A DNA stretch of 64,000 nt from an uncultured Spartobacteria bacterium. Lineage in GTDB: Bacteria > Verrucomicrobiota > Verrucomicrobiia > Chthoniobacterales > JAATET01. Shown here piece after piece: positions 25,872 through 35,116 of this stretch. The stretch is from positions 806,001-870,000 of the forward strand of contig CALLUD010000006.1 in the NCBI GenBank assembly GCA_938011325.1, read 5' to 3'. Under the pieces are notes generated by a model, which had not been told where the DNA came from, made no database searches, and saw nothing but the letters and a program-made list of their open reading frames with translations. Both the position numbers and the translations under genes were made by a program. Every line of letters begins with the position of its first letter. Within the stretch, counting starts at the first letter, position 1.

Positions 25872-27581
25872 TTACATTTTCTCCGGGCAGCGAATGCCCA
25901 GCAAATCGAGCCCCGTGCGCAGGACTTTCGCCGTGAGATCGCAGAAGGCGAGACGCGTCTCCCGCACCACGCCTTCCGATTTCAACACCGGGCAGGCTTC
26001 GTAGAACGAATGGAAGGTTGTCGCGAGCTCGTAGAGGTAATTCGCGAGAAGATTCGGTCGGAAATCCGTCAGCACGGCCGGCACCACCTCGGCAAACTGG
26101 AGCAGCTTGATCGCGAGCGTCCGTTCCGCGGGATCCGTGATCTGCACGGTTGATTTCGAGATATCGACCTCGCCCGCCTTGCGGAAAATCGAGCGAATGC
26201 GCACGTAGGCGTTTTGCAGGTAGGGTGCCGTGTTGCCTTGGAAGCTGAGCATCTTCTCCCACGAGAAGACGTAATCGGTCATGCGATGCTGCGAGAGCTC
26301 CGCGTATTTCAGGGCGCCGACGCCGACCGCCTGCGCAACGGTCTCGCGCTCCGTCTCGGGAAGTTCGGGATTTTTTTCGGTGATGATCTGCCGTGCGCGA
26401 TCGATCGCCTCGCGCAGCACGTCGCCGAGCTGCACGTTTTCGCCCGAGCGCGTGCGCATGATCTTGCGGTTCTCGCCGAGGATGCTGCCGAACGCGACGT
26501 GCTCGGCACGGACGTTCCAGCCCATCCGGCGCGCCACTTCAAACACCTGCTGGAAGTGCAGGGCTTGTGGTGCACCCGTCACATACCAGATGGCGTCGGC
26601 CTTCCATTCGGTGATTCGAAATTCGAGCGTCGCGAGATCCGTCGTCGCGTAGAGAAAACCGCCGTCGCTCTTGCGAACCAGGCACGGCCGCTCCGCCAGC
26701 TCCGGAATGTCCGGGAAAAACACGCAAAGCGCGCCGTCGCTGATCCGCGCAATGCCCGACTGCTCCAGCCGCTCGCAGATTGGCGCGAGCCGATCGTTGA
26801 AGAAGCTCTCGCCGAGCTGCTCGTCGAACCGGATGTCGAGCAACGCGTAGAGTTTTTCAAACTCACGCCACGACAGTTCGACCACCTTTTGCCAGATCGC
26901 GCGATTCTCCGGGTCGCCCTGCTGGAGTTTGACGAGTTCCTCGCGCACGGCGATGCGGAGGGCTTCGTCGCTCTTCTCGGCGGCATCGACTTCGCGATAG
27001 AGCCGGACGAGCTCCGCGATCGGGTCCCGTTCCAGCGCCGCGGCATCGAGCCAGTTCTTCCATCCCCAGATCACCTTCCCGAACTGCGTGCCCCAGTCGC
27101 CGATGTGGTTGTCGGTAATCACGCGATGCCCCACGAAACGGGCAATGCGCGCGAGGGCGTCCCCGATGAAGGTCGAGCGAATGTGCCCGACGTGCATGGG
27201 TTTCGCGACGTTCGGAGAGCTGAAGTCGATGACAATCGTCTGCGGGTTCTTGACCGGGTCGAGCCCGCAACGCGGGTCGGCCAGCATCGCGGCGACAGCG
27301 GATTCGACGAACGCCGGCTCGAGGCGGAAGTTCAGGAATCCCGCGCCGGCGAGTTCCGGCTTTGCGGCGATGCCGGAAACGTCGATGGCGTCCGCAAGGG
27401 TGGCGCCAATTTCGCGGGGATTTTTCCGCTCCCGCTTAGCGAGCACCATCGCGGCGTTTGTCTGGTAATCCCCGAAGCGCGCGTCCGTGGACGCCGAGAC
27501 CTCGGCAACGGAGGAATCAAGACCGAGGGCGTCCAGCGCAGCACGCAGACGCTCCTCCAGGAGAGCGCGCACGGTTTGCAT
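25872..27581 (-). CDS. argS: Arginyl-tRNA synthetase
   Basis: Class I aminoacyl-tRNA synthetase of 569 residues. The N-terminal tRNA-binding domain (RFGDYQTNAAMVLAKRERKN) is followed by the HIGH motif within SSPNVAKPMHVGHIRST and NHIGDWGTQFG. The anticodon-binding domain near the C-terminus has ALKYAELSQHRMTDYVFSWE and ELATTFHSFYEACPVL. I use the ATG at 27581; a TTG at 27590 overlapping the upstream TGA would add three residues. It is transcribed with the ptsN-like gene. Confidence 0.95.
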   Translation of the reverse strand: MQTVRALLEERLRAALDALGLDSSVAEVSASTDARFGDYQTNAAMVLAKRERKNPREIGATLADAIDVSGIAAKPELAGAGFLNFRLEPAFVESAVAAMLADPRCGLDPVKNPQTIVIDFSSPNVAKPMHVGHIRSTFIGDALARIARFVGHRVITDNHIGDWGTQFGKVIWGWKNWLDAAALERDPIAELVRLYREVDAAEKSDEALRIAVREELVKLQQGDPENRAIWQKVVELSWREFEKLYALLDIRFDEQLGESFFNDRLAPICERLEQSGIARISDGALCVFFPDIPELAERPCLVRKSDGGFLYATTDLATLEFRITEWKADAIWYVTGAPQALHFQQVFEVARRMGWNVRAEHVAFGSILGENRKIMRTRSGENVQLGDVLREAIDRARQIITEKNPELPETERETVAQAVGVGALKYAELSQHRMTDYVFSWEKMLSFQGNTAPYLQNAYVRIRSIFRKAGEVDISKSTVQITDPAERTLAIKLLQFAEVVPAVLTDFRPNLLANYLYELATTFHSFYEACPVLKSEGVVRETRLAFCDLTAKVLRTGLDLLGIRCPEKM

Positions 27582-27586
27582 GGGGA

Positions 27587-28054
27587 TCAACCGCGCTGGG
27601 ACCGATTGGCGAAGACCTTCAGGATGTCCTCCGCCGTCGCGGCGTTGGCGAGTTCCTCACGGACCGAGCGGTCGTTCAGGAACTTCGCGATGGCGGCCAG
27701 TGTGCGCAGATGCGTCTGAAATTGATCCCTCGGCACGACGAACAGCACGATGAAGTGCACCGGCTCGTTGTCGAGGGAATCGAACTCGATGCCCTCCTTG
27801 GAACGGCCGAAGCCCGCCACCACGTCGGTTACGCAATCGGACGACGCGTGCGGAATGGCGATGCCGAAGCCAATGCCGGTGCTCATGGTCTCTTCGCGCT
27901 GCTTGAGGGCGCTGAGCACCTGATCCCTGTCCTTGGCCTGAACGCGACCCGCTTGCACGAGGCGGTCGACGATTTCCTCAATCGCTCGCCAGCGTTCACC
28001 GGCACGCATCTCAGGGATGATTTGCTCGGCGGAGAGAAGTTTGGCCAAACTCAT
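27587..28054 (-). CDS. ptsN: PTS EIIA type-2 domain protein (PtsN-like)
   Basis: EIIA of the fructose/nitrogen type, 155 residues. The phosphorylated histidine is His69 in GIAIPHASSD. PVHFIVLFVVPRDQFQTHLRTLA is the second conserved block. No sugar-transport EIIB or EIIC partners are nearby, so a regulatory PtsN-type role in nitrogen, potassium or stress control is more likely than sugar uptake. It lies upstream of argS and divergent from the cellulose cluster. Confidence 0.87.
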   Translation of the reverse strand: MSLAKLLSAEQIIPEMRAGERWRAIEEIVDRLVQAGRVQAKDRDQVLSALKQREETMSTGIGFGIAIPHASSDCVTDVVAGFGRSKEGIEFDSLDNEPVHFIVLFVVPRDQFQTHLRTLAAIAKFLNDRSVREELANAATAEDILKVFANRSQRG

Positions 28055-28273
28055 GGTGGAAAAACGGACCCGCTGGTGCGGGTCTGGTTCGCGAGGCTAG
28101 CAACCGGCTCTCCGAAAACAAGCGTGATGTTCGCCCGGCAAGATCAACGCCAACCTCACGATGGTTTGGCGGCGTCATCTGTGAACTTGCAGCCCGGCGG
28201 CGTCCTCGTTAGACATAACTCCTACTTGCGTGCACGCGCTGCTCAGAAGCGGGTGACCGGGACCGGGAAACTT

Positions 28274-29188
28274 ATGGCTGATTCCTCCAACATTTATAGT
28301 CGCTTTTTGAGCAGGAAAGGAACACAAGAGGGTGCGCCCGCCGCCCCCGAGCCGGTCGTGCAAGCGGAATCTCATCCGGTGACCATCCAACCCAAAGGCC
28401 AGAAGCGACTCATCGTATCCGCCACCAGCAAGGGTGGCGTGGGCAAGTCCTACGTCTCTGTAAATCTCTGCGAGTGGTTCCAGTCGCTGAATGTTCCGTT
28501 CGTCGCTTTCGATCCCGACTGGTGCAACTCCACGCTCACCCGGTTTTACGAGCAGGCGGAGTTTATCGACATCAGCGAGGAAGTGCACCTCGACAACGTA
28601 ATCCGCGCCTTCGAACGCACCGACCTCGTGCTCGTGGATGGAGTCGGCTCGCTGCAAACGAAGTTCATCGACTGGCTGGAGGATACCCGCGTCTTCGATC
28701 TCCGCGAGGAGCTCAACCTCGACATCACGCTGGTGTGCATCATTGAGGAGGACAAGGAAACCGTCTTCCAGGCCGGCCAGGCGGCGCAGCGGGTGGGGGA
28801 TCGCGCCAACTGGCTCGTGGTCCGCAACCTGAAGACCTCGCCGGTCACCGAGATTTACGACAACAGCCACGCGCGCAAGCGGCTGCTTGAGCTCCAGGCA
28901 CGGGAAATCACGCTCGAGCGCCTGCCATGGAATTTGAACAGCATTCTTCAAAAGACCAGCAAGAGCCTGGGAACGCTCGCCCGCGACGAGTCGGTTTTCT
29001 TCCTCGAGCGGCAGCGCCTGCAATCCTATCAGCAGCGCATCTTCGGGGAATTTGCCACCGCCCGCGACATCCTGCTTCCCGGCTCGATTTTGCAAGTGCC
29101 AAAGCAGGAAGCGGCATCGGCCGCTCCGGAGGAACCAGCAACCCAGGCACCCGTTGCCCGACCGCGGGTTCCACCGCAGGAGGTTTAG
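28274..29188 (+). CDS. ParA/TraL-like ATPase, first copy of a tandem pair
   Basis: Deviant-Walker P-loop ATPase of 304 residues. An N-terminal flexible part (about 1-45) precedes the P-loop SKGGVGKSYVSVNL. Switch I reads AFDPDWCNSTLTRFYEQ and Walker B reads LVLVDGVGS. The C-terminal third ends in a Pro/Ala-rich tail. Such ATPases position protein complexes in the cell; in the bcs setting it takes the place of BcsQ but is not close to E. coli BcsQ. LTRFYEQ, DGVGS and the PWNLNSILQ/LPDHLVLFLQ-like ends are shared with the next gene, so the two are paralogues. The ATG at 28274 was chosen over the long upstream shadow frame. Confidence 0.85.
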   Translation: MADSSNIYSRFLSRKGTQEGAPAAPEPVVQAESHPVTIQPKGQKRLIVSATSKGGVGKSYVSVNLCEWFQSLNVPFVAFDPDWCNSTLTRFYEQAEFIDISEEVHLDNVIRAFERTDLVLVDGVGSLQTKFIDWLEDTRVFDLREELNLDITLVCIIEEDKETVFQAGQAAQRVGDRANWLVVRNLKTSPVTEIYDNSHARKRLLELQAREITLERLPWNLNSILQKTSKSLGTLARDESVFFLERQRLQSYQQRIFGEFATARDILLPGSILQVPKQEAASAAPEEPATQAPVARPRVPPQEV

Positions 29189-29194
29189 ACTCGT

Positions 29195-29935
29195 ATGACG
29201 GAGACAGCCCCCGCAGCCACGGCGCCCGTCGAATCCACGACGACCGAGCCGCGCAAGCGGTTGATTCTGGTCGCCATGGACAAGGGAGGCGTGGGGAAAT
29301 CATTCTTCACGATTCTTCTGGTCCAGTGGCTCCAGTCGAAGAGGGCCGGCTTCCTCGCCTTCGACCCGGATTACCAAAACTCCACGCTCACCCGCTTCAT
29401 TCCCGAGTCGCAGTTTCTGGACATCCGCCACTCGGAGAATCTCGACCGCATCATTGAGGTCATGCAAGAGCAGCCCCTCGTGGTCGTCGACGGCGTCGGC
29501 TCGCAGCAGCGCATCTTTCTCGACTGGCTCGAGGAAACCAACCTCCTCTCCCTGCGGCACAGCATGGGCCTCGACCTCACGCTGGTCCTCATCGTCGAAG
29601 AAGACAAGGATACCGTCCATCAAGCCGGGGAAGCGGTAAGCCGGATCGGCGCCAACGTGGATTGGCTGGTGGTGCGGAATCAGAAAACGATGCCCACCAC
29701 GCGCATTTACGATCAAAGCAAGGCCCGCAAGGAGCTATTGGGCTGCGGCGCAAAGGAAATTACGTTGCCAAAGCTTCCTGATCATTTGGTGCTCTTTTTG
29801 CAACAGCATTCCTTGACATTGGAGCGCGCTCTAGAGAACAACCAGTTGTTTTTGATTGATCGGCAGCGGGTTGTCGACTACCGAAGGAAAATTTTCAGCC
29901 AGTTCGACGCGAACAAAACCATTCTGATGTCATGA
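29195..29935 (+). CDS. ParA/TraL-like ATPase, second copy of the tandem pair
   Basis: Deviant-Walker ATPase of 246 residues starting 6 bases after its paralogue. P-loop: MDKGGVGKSFFTILLVQWL; switch I: AFDPDYQNSTLTRFIPE; Walker B: LVVVDGVGS. Shared features include RIYDQSKARKELL and the EITLPKLPDHLVLFLQQ end. The stretch IPKL-x-(about 15)-LT-E-AL, seen here as LPKLPDHLVLFLQQHSLTLE, resembles TraL ATPases of IncP-type conjugation systems. Its stop overlaps the next gene's start (ATGA). Tandem paralogues suggest a heterodimer or two separate positioning cues. Confidence 0.85.
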   Translation: MTETAPAATAPVESTTTEPRKRLILVAMDKGGVGKSFFTILLVQWLQSKRAGFLAFDPDYQNSTLTRFIPESQFLDIRHSENLDRIIEVMQEQPLVVVDGVGSQQRIFLDWLEETNLLSLRHSMGLDLTLVLIVEEDKDTVHQAGEAVSRIGANVDWLVVRNQKTMPTTRIYDQSKARKELLGCGAKEITLPKLPDHLVLFLQQHSLTLERALENNQLFLIDRQRVVDYRRKIFSQFDANKTILMS

Positions 29936-30450
29936 TCGAAAACCCGGAAATTCAGGCGAAGGTGCTGGAATGGCAGCGTCGTTACAATATTCCGGACGGG
30001 GATCCAGCAATGGCCTTGCTGGAACTTCTGAACATCTATGGTTACCGGGGTGGCACGGCGCCGGCTCCGGTCAGCCCCGCCCCTGTCGCAGAGGGAGCAC
30101 CCGCTCCCGCCGCTCCGATTTCCCTTGCGGGAGTGGATGAGGCGGTTGCCGAGCAGATCCGCACGCAGCTTTTTCCCGCCATCGAGCGCCTCGGCTTCCA
30201 GACGCAGGAGCTCAAGCAAAAGCTCGAGGAAATGGCGCTCGACAATTTCGCCCAGCAGGTGGCGACCTATCATGAAGGCATCGATTACTGCACCAAGAAG
30301 CTCGATGTGGTGAAGAAGGACGCCGACGCCCTTGTCGTTCAGCTCGGCAAGGTCGCCAACTCGATCAACCCCGTCACCCGTCTGGCCGTCCTCGTGCTCA
30401 TGCTCGTATCCGCCGCGATCGGTTATGTCGTGGCCATTGCCATTACCTAG
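29932..30450 (+). CDS. Small coiled-coil protein with C-terminal membrane anchor, TraM-like
   Basis: Protein of 172 residues. It starts with a helical domain (KVLEWQRRYNIPDGDPAMALLELLNIYG), then an Ala/Pro-rich linker (about 45-68), a coiled coil (about 75-140), and a single C-terminal membrane segment VLVLMLVSAAIGYVVAIAIT. The DP-x-x-ALLELL pattern and tail anchor resemble the TraM accessory protein encoded beside TraL in conjugative plasmids. It may tie the ATPases to the membrane near the synthase. This is an inference from architecture only. Coupled to the upstream ATPase by ATGA; bcsA starts 57 bases downstream. Confidence 0.8.
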   Translation: MIENPEIQAKVLEWQRRYNIPDGDPAMALLELLNIYGYRGGTAPAPVSPAPVAEGAPAPAAPISLAGVDEAVAEQIRTQLFPAIERLGFQTQELKQKLEEMALDNFAQQVATYHEGIDYCTKKLDVVKKDADALVVQLGKVANSINPVTRLAVLVLMLVSAAIGYVVAIAIT

Positions 30451-30506
30451 CACTTGAAACCGAGCGACTGTTTCCCCACGAGCGTCCGGGAGGCTCGGAC
30501 CGCGGA

Positions 30507-32738
30507 ATGAAATTCCGGGAAACCATCGAGCATCTTGATCAGAAGGGGGCTCTGCGCGCCCTCGCCATCGGCCTGATTGTGGCGGTGATGGTGTGGTTCG
30601 CGTATAACGTCAACTCGCACACCCAGCTCTGGATCGGCATCATCGGCATCGCCACGCTCGGGGTGCTGAAGTTCTTCAAGAAGAACGAAGACACCCGTGT
30701 CGTCTTCCTGAGCATCGCGTCGTTCCTGTCGCTTGATTACGTCTTCTGGCGGACGTTCAACACGCTCACCTATTACGACCTCATCAGCTTCACCTGCGCG
30801 ATCCTGCTCTACCTCGCGGAGATGTATGGGTTCATCGTCTACGGGCTGAGCATTTTCGTGAACATCGATCCGCTGGATCGAAAGCCCGCGCCCCTGCCCG
30901 AGGACCCCAATGAATGGCCGACGGTGGACGTGCTCATCCCCACCTACAACGAGGAAAAGGACATCCTCGAGGTCACGTTGCTCGCCGCGCTGGCGATCGA
31001 TTACCCGAAGGACAAACTGAACGTTTACCTCTGCGACGACGGCGGCACGGACCAGCGCTGCAACCAGAGCGATCCGATCAAGGCCGCGCAGGCGCGCGAA
31101 CGCCGCCGCGAACTCACGGAGCTCTGCGAGCAGGCCGGCGCGCATTACTGCACCCGCGCGAAGAACATTCACGCCAAGGCGGGCAACCTGAACAACGCCA
31201 TGGAGCACAGCTCCGGCGAACTCATCCTCATTCTCGACGCCGACCACGTCCCCACCGTCGATTTCCTGAAGAACACGGTCGGATGGTTCCTCAAGGACCC
31301 GAAGATGTTCCTGGTCCAGACCCCGCACTTCTTCACGAACCCCGACCCGATCGAGAAGAACCTCAAGACCTGGCGCCGGATGCCCAGCGAGAACGAGATG
31401 TTCTACAAGGTCATTCAGAAGGGCCTCGATTTCTGGAACGCCGCGTTTTTCTGCGGCTCCGCGGCCGTGATGCGGCGGTCGTATCTGCAGAAGGTCGGCG
31501 GAGTCGTCGGCGAGACGATCACCGAGGACGCCGAGACCGCGCTCACGCTCCACTCCCTGGGCTACAACAGCGCCTACATCGACCGGCCGATGGTTTCCGG
31601 GCTCTCGCCGGAAACACTCGGCGGCTTCATCACGCAGCGCATCCGCTGGGCACAGGGAATGATCCAGATCTTCCTGCTCAAAAACCCGCTGCTCGTGCGC
31701 GGTCTCACCTTCCCGCAGCGCCTTTGCTACTTCAGCAGCTCGTTCTTCTGGTTCTTCCCGTTCGCGCGACTCACCTTCTCGCTCGCGCCGCTCGCGTTCC
31801 TGTTCTTCTCGCTGAAGATCTACGATTCGAACTTCGTCGACTTCCTCGCCTTCGCCGGGCCCCACCTCATTTCCGCGTTCATGGTGCAGGCGTATCTGTT
31901 CGGCACGGTGCGCTGGTCCTTCGTTTCGGAACTCTACGAACTCATGCAGTCGGTTTACACGTTCCCGGCCATCGTGAAGGTGTTCCTCAACCCGCGCGCA
32001 CCTTCATTCAACGTGACGGCGAAGGGCGAGATCCTGAACCGCGATTTCATCAGCCCGCTCGCCAAGCCGTTCTACGTGTTGCTCGTTCTCAACGTGCTCG
32101 CGATCCTCGCCGGCGTCTATCGCTACCTCTTCGTGCCGGTGCACCAGTTCGCGAATGGCATCACGATGTTCTGGGCGTGCTTCAACGTCTTCATTCTCCT
32201 CGCCTGCCTCGGCGCCCTGCTCGAGCGGCGCCAGATGCGCACCTCCTCCCGCATGGGCACAAAGATTCCCGGCCGCCTCATCATGGGCGACCGCCGCATT
32301 CCGGTCGACATCATGGACCTCTCCAATGGCGGCGCGGCCCTCGCCATCGACGCGGCCTACGAATCGCAGATTCGCCCCGACAGCCTCTACATTCTGGAAC
32401 CCGATAAGGATTCCGGCATCGACCCGGGCCAGTTCCACATCGAGATCCGGAACCTCCGCTACCGCGACCGCACGCTCATGATTGGCGTGCAGTTCCGTCA
32501 CCAAAGCCTGGAGGAAATGAAGCGCAAGATCGCGTTCGTCAACGGCTCCAGCCAGCGCTGGCTCGAGTTCCAGCTCGAGCGCGAGCAGTCCATCGGCGTG
32601 TGGGGCAGCTTTGTCTACCTGCTCAGCTGCGGCTTCCGGTTCACGATCGAACACGTCGGGCTTGCATTGCTGGGAACCATTCGCCGCGACCGCGCCAACC
32701 GCACGTTCGGTCACGTCATCGATGGAGCAAAATCTTAA
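30507..32738 (+). CDS. bcsA: Cellulose synthase catalytic subunit BcsA with PilZ domain
   Basis: Processive GT2 synthase of 743 residues in the inner membrane, making beta-1,4-glucan from UDP-glucose. N-terminal membrane helices precede the GT domain with VLIPTYNEEKDILEVTL, LCDDGG, ILDADHVPT (DxD), TEDAETALTLH (catalytic TED) and QRIRWAQGM (QxxRW). More membrane helices follow. A C-terminal PilZ domain carries ERRQMRTSSR and DLSNGGAALAI, the c-di-GMP binding R-x-x-x-R and D-x-S-x-x-G elements. So synthesis is likely switched on by c-di-GMP. Confidence 0.95.
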   Translation: MKFRETIEHLDQKGALRALAIGLIVAVMVWFAYNVNSHTQLWIGIIGIATLGVLKFFKKNEDTRVVFLSIASFLSLDYVFWRTFNTLTYYDLISFTCAILLYLAEMYGFIVYGLSIFVNIDPLDRKPAPLPEDPNEWPTVDVLIPTYNEEKDILEVTLLAALAIDYPKDKLNVYLCDDGGTDQRCNQSDPIKAAQARERRRELTELCEQAGAHYCTRAKNIHAKAGNLNNAMEHSSGELILILDADHVPTVDFLKNTVGWFLKDPKMFLVQTPHFFTNPDPIEKNLKTWRRMPSENEMFYKVIQKGLDFWNAAFFCGSAAVMRRSYLQKVGGVVGETITEDAETALTLHSLGYNSAYIDRPMVSGLSPETLGGFITQRIRWAQGMIQIFLLKNPLLVRGLTFPQRLCYFSSSFFWFFPFARLTFSLAPLAFLFFSLKIYDSNFVDFLAFAGPHLISAFMVQAYLFGTVRWSFVSELYELMQSVYTFPAIVKVFLNPRAPSFNVTAKGEILNRDFISPLAKPFYVLLVLNVLAILAGVYRYLFVPVHQFANGITMFWACFNVFILLACLGALLERRQMRTSSRMGTKIPGRLIMGDRRIPVDIMDLSNGGAALAIDAAYESQIRPDSLYILEPDKDSGIDPGQFHIEIRNLRYRDRTLMIGVQFRHQSLEEMKRKIAFVNGSSQRWLEFQLEREQSIGVWGSFVYLLSCGFRFTIEHVGLALLGTIRRDRANRTFGHVIDGAKS

Positions 32739-32742
32739 CACT

Positions 32743-35076
32743 ATGAGGAATCGTATCGAGAAATGGGAGAAACTGGTGCCGCGGCTTGGTGCGACGCTGC
32801 TGGCTTTCGCGATGTCATTTTCGGGAGTGCATGCGCAGCAAACGCCCGAGGAGGCGGCAGGCATGGCGCGCCCGCTTACCACAACCCCGGCCCGTGCCGC
32901 CACGCCGGCGACTCCGGCGACAGCCACTCCTGATCGGCCGAACAACGGCCCGACCACGCTGCGGCTGCCGCTTCGCCAGTTGATCGGCGCGAAGGAGCCG
33001 ATTTACCTCATGACGGCACGCAGCACCTACACGGTCTTCGTGCCGCTCTCCGCGCGCTACAACGTCCGCAGCGCCAAGCTGCGGCTGAAGTTCACGAACT
33101 CCATCGCCCTTCTCAGCGAACGCTCGACCCTGCGCGTCGTCCTCAACGACAAGGTCATCGCCCAATACTACCTCACCCGCAATAACCCTGATCACGTCGT
33201 CGATATCGAGATTCCCGTCGACTACCTCGAGATTGGCGGCAACCAGCTCCAGTTCATCGCCGCGCAACACTACACCCTCGAGTGCGAAGACCCGGCCGCC
33301 CCCGAACTCTGGACCCAGATCTTCCCCGACGAAAGCTACCTCGAGGCCGTCGTCACGCTGAACGACATCTATCCGAAGCTCTCGCTGCTTCGCGACATGA
33401 TCGATCCCAACCTGTGGACTCCCTATCGCTTCCACCTCTGCTTCCCGGGCTCGGCCAGCGGATTGACCGACACGCAGCTCTCCTGGGGCTCGGTGGTCAC
33501 GCAGGGCGCTGCGTTGAATCTCATCTACCGCCCGATGCGTTTGACCACGGGCAGCCAGCTCGTCGCCGGCGTCGACAACATCGTCATCGGCACGATGAAC
33601 GAGCTCACGCCGTATCTCACCGCCCCCGAGATCGGCGCGATCAACGGCAGCTTCATCGCGGTGAAGCAGCTGCCGGGCGATCCCACCCATTTCCTGCTCG
33701 TCCTCAGCGGCCGCAATCCCGAGGAGGTCGGCCAGGCCTGCTACGCGTTTTCGTTGATCAATTTCCCGCTGCCCGACTCGCAGTTTGCGCAGGTCGACAG
33801 CATTGCATTCCCGGACAAGCCCTTCTGGCTCCGCAACGCACCGGTCACCGATCCCGGCATCTACAGCTTCCGCCAGTTCGGAATGGAAAAGAACGTGAGC
33901 ATCCGCGGCTGGAACACCGGCAGCGTCCAGCTCGAGGTCTACATGCCCGGCGACCTCTCGCAGGATGACGGCAGCAACATCGAGCTGCGACTGCACTTCG
34001 CCTACGGTGCGGCATTCCGCGACGACTCGGTGCTCAACGTCTTCGTGAACCGCGAATTCCAATACGCGGTGCGCCTCGACGACAAACGCGGCGCCATGCA
34101 CTACGGCCACCGCGTCTACCTGCCGGTGAAGGCGTTCCAGCCCGGCCGCAACACCGTGGACATCTCGCCGAAGATGGTCCCGCTCATCACCGATCACTGC
34201 AAGATGATCCAGGAGGAGAACCTCTGGTTCACGCTCTATCGTGATTGCGATTTCGTGGTGCCGAAGCTGCAGCACAAGGCACGCCTGCCAAGCTTCACCC
34301 TCTTCTCGCAGACCGCGTTCCCGTTCACCGCATCGCCCGACGGCATTGACCTCGCCGTGCTGGTCGCGGGTCGCGACAACACGTCGGTCTGCGCCGCATG
34401 GATGTTGCTCGGCAAGATGGCGCAGATCAGCGGCACCGTCCTGCACCGCGCGGAGATTTCCTCCAAGGTGCCCAAGAGCGACAAGAACCTGCTCGTTGTC
34501 GGTCCGCTCGACAACATCCCGGACGAGGTCTTCGCCAGCTCGCCGATCTCGCCGCAGGAGATCGGTCGCTTGCGCTATCTCGTGAAAGTCAGCCCAACTC
34601 CGGAGGCAACGGCGACGGGACCGATCGAGGAGTTCCTGGAAAAACTGCGCGGCCGGCCCAGCGACCGTGCGGAACGCGAAGATCCGTCGTTCGTCGAGAT
34701 GTCTGCAAAGGCCAGGCTGCAGGACGACACGGTGGGCATTGCCTTCGAGTCGCCATTCCATCGCGCGCGCGGAGCCACGATCTTCACCGCGGCTGACAGC
34801 GAGAAGCTCTATGCCGGTATGACGAATCTCCAGGATCGTCTCTTCTGGGACAATCTCGCCGGCAACGTCGCGGTCTGGAACGACACCCCTCGCTCGCTCG
34901 TGACCGCCGCGATCGGCCCCGACTTCATCTACGGCGTCAAGAACCCGATCAAGCAGGCGCAGAACACAATCAGCCGCGATCCGGTAATCTTCGTGCCGAT
35001 TGTGTTCGTGACGCTCGGTGCACTCGCGTTCCTTGCCCGCTACCTGCTCAAGCGTCGCGAAAACAAGGAGTCGTAA
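32743..35076 (+). CDS. bcsB: Cellulose synthase regulatory subunit BcsB
   Basis: Periplasmic, membrane-anchored partner of BcsA, 777 residues. Signal peptide with cleavage near FSGVHAQQ, a Pro/Thr/Ala-rich segment, then alternating carbohydrate-binding and flavodoxin-like domains (VPLSARYNVRSAKLRLKF, ECEDPAAPELWTQIFPDESYL, HCKMIQEENLWFTLY), and a C-terminal membrane helix (IFVPIVFVTLGALAFLARYL) that sits against BcsA. I use the ATG at 32743; an in-frame ATG at 32722 inside bcsA would add seven residues. Confidence 0.93.
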   Translation: MRNRIEKWEKLVPRLGATLLAFAMSFSGVHAQQTPEEAAGMARPLTTTPARAATPATPATATPDRPNNGPTTLRLPLRQLIGAKEPIYLMTARSTYTVFVPLSARYNVRSAKLRLKFTNSIALLSERSTLRVVLNDKVIAQYYLTRNNPDHVVDIEIPVDYLEIGGNQLQFIAAQHYTLECEDPAAPELWTQIFPDESYLEAVVTLNDIYPKLSLLRDMIDPNLWTPYRFHLCFPGSASGLTDTQLSWGSVVTQGAALNLIYRPMRLTTGSQLVAGVDNIVIGTMNELTPYLTAPEIGAINGSFIAVKQLPGDPTHFLLVLSGRNPEEVGQACYAFSLINFPLPDSQFAQVDSIAFPDKPFWLRNAPVTDPGIYSFRQFGMEKNVSIRGWNTGSVQLEVYMPGDLSQDDGSNIELRLHFAYGAAFRDDSVLNVFVNREFQYAVRLDDKRGAMHYGHRVYLPVKAFQPGRNTVDISPKMVPLITDHCKMIQEENLWFTLYRDCDFVVPKLQHKARLPSFTLFSQTAFPFTASPDGIDLAVLVAGRDNTSVCAAWMLLGKMAQISGTVLHRAEISSKVPKSDKNLLVVGPLDNIPDEVFASSPISPQEIGRLRYLVKVSPTPEATATGPIEEFLEKLRGRPSDRAEREDPSFVEMSAKARLQDDTVGIAFESPFHRARGATIFTAADSEKLYAGMTNLQDRLFWDNLAGNVAVWNDTPRSLVTAAIGPDFIYGVKNPIKQAQNTISRDPVIFVPIVFVTLGALAFLARYLLKRRENKES

Positions 35077-35116
35077 TCGCCCGCGCGGTTGCCACGGGGG
35101 CAGCCGCGAAAAGCCA

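Noticed and set aside
29815..29850. TTGACA within the second ATPase gene
   Set aside because: Lies inside strongly coding sequence with no matching -10 and no gene start suitably placed.
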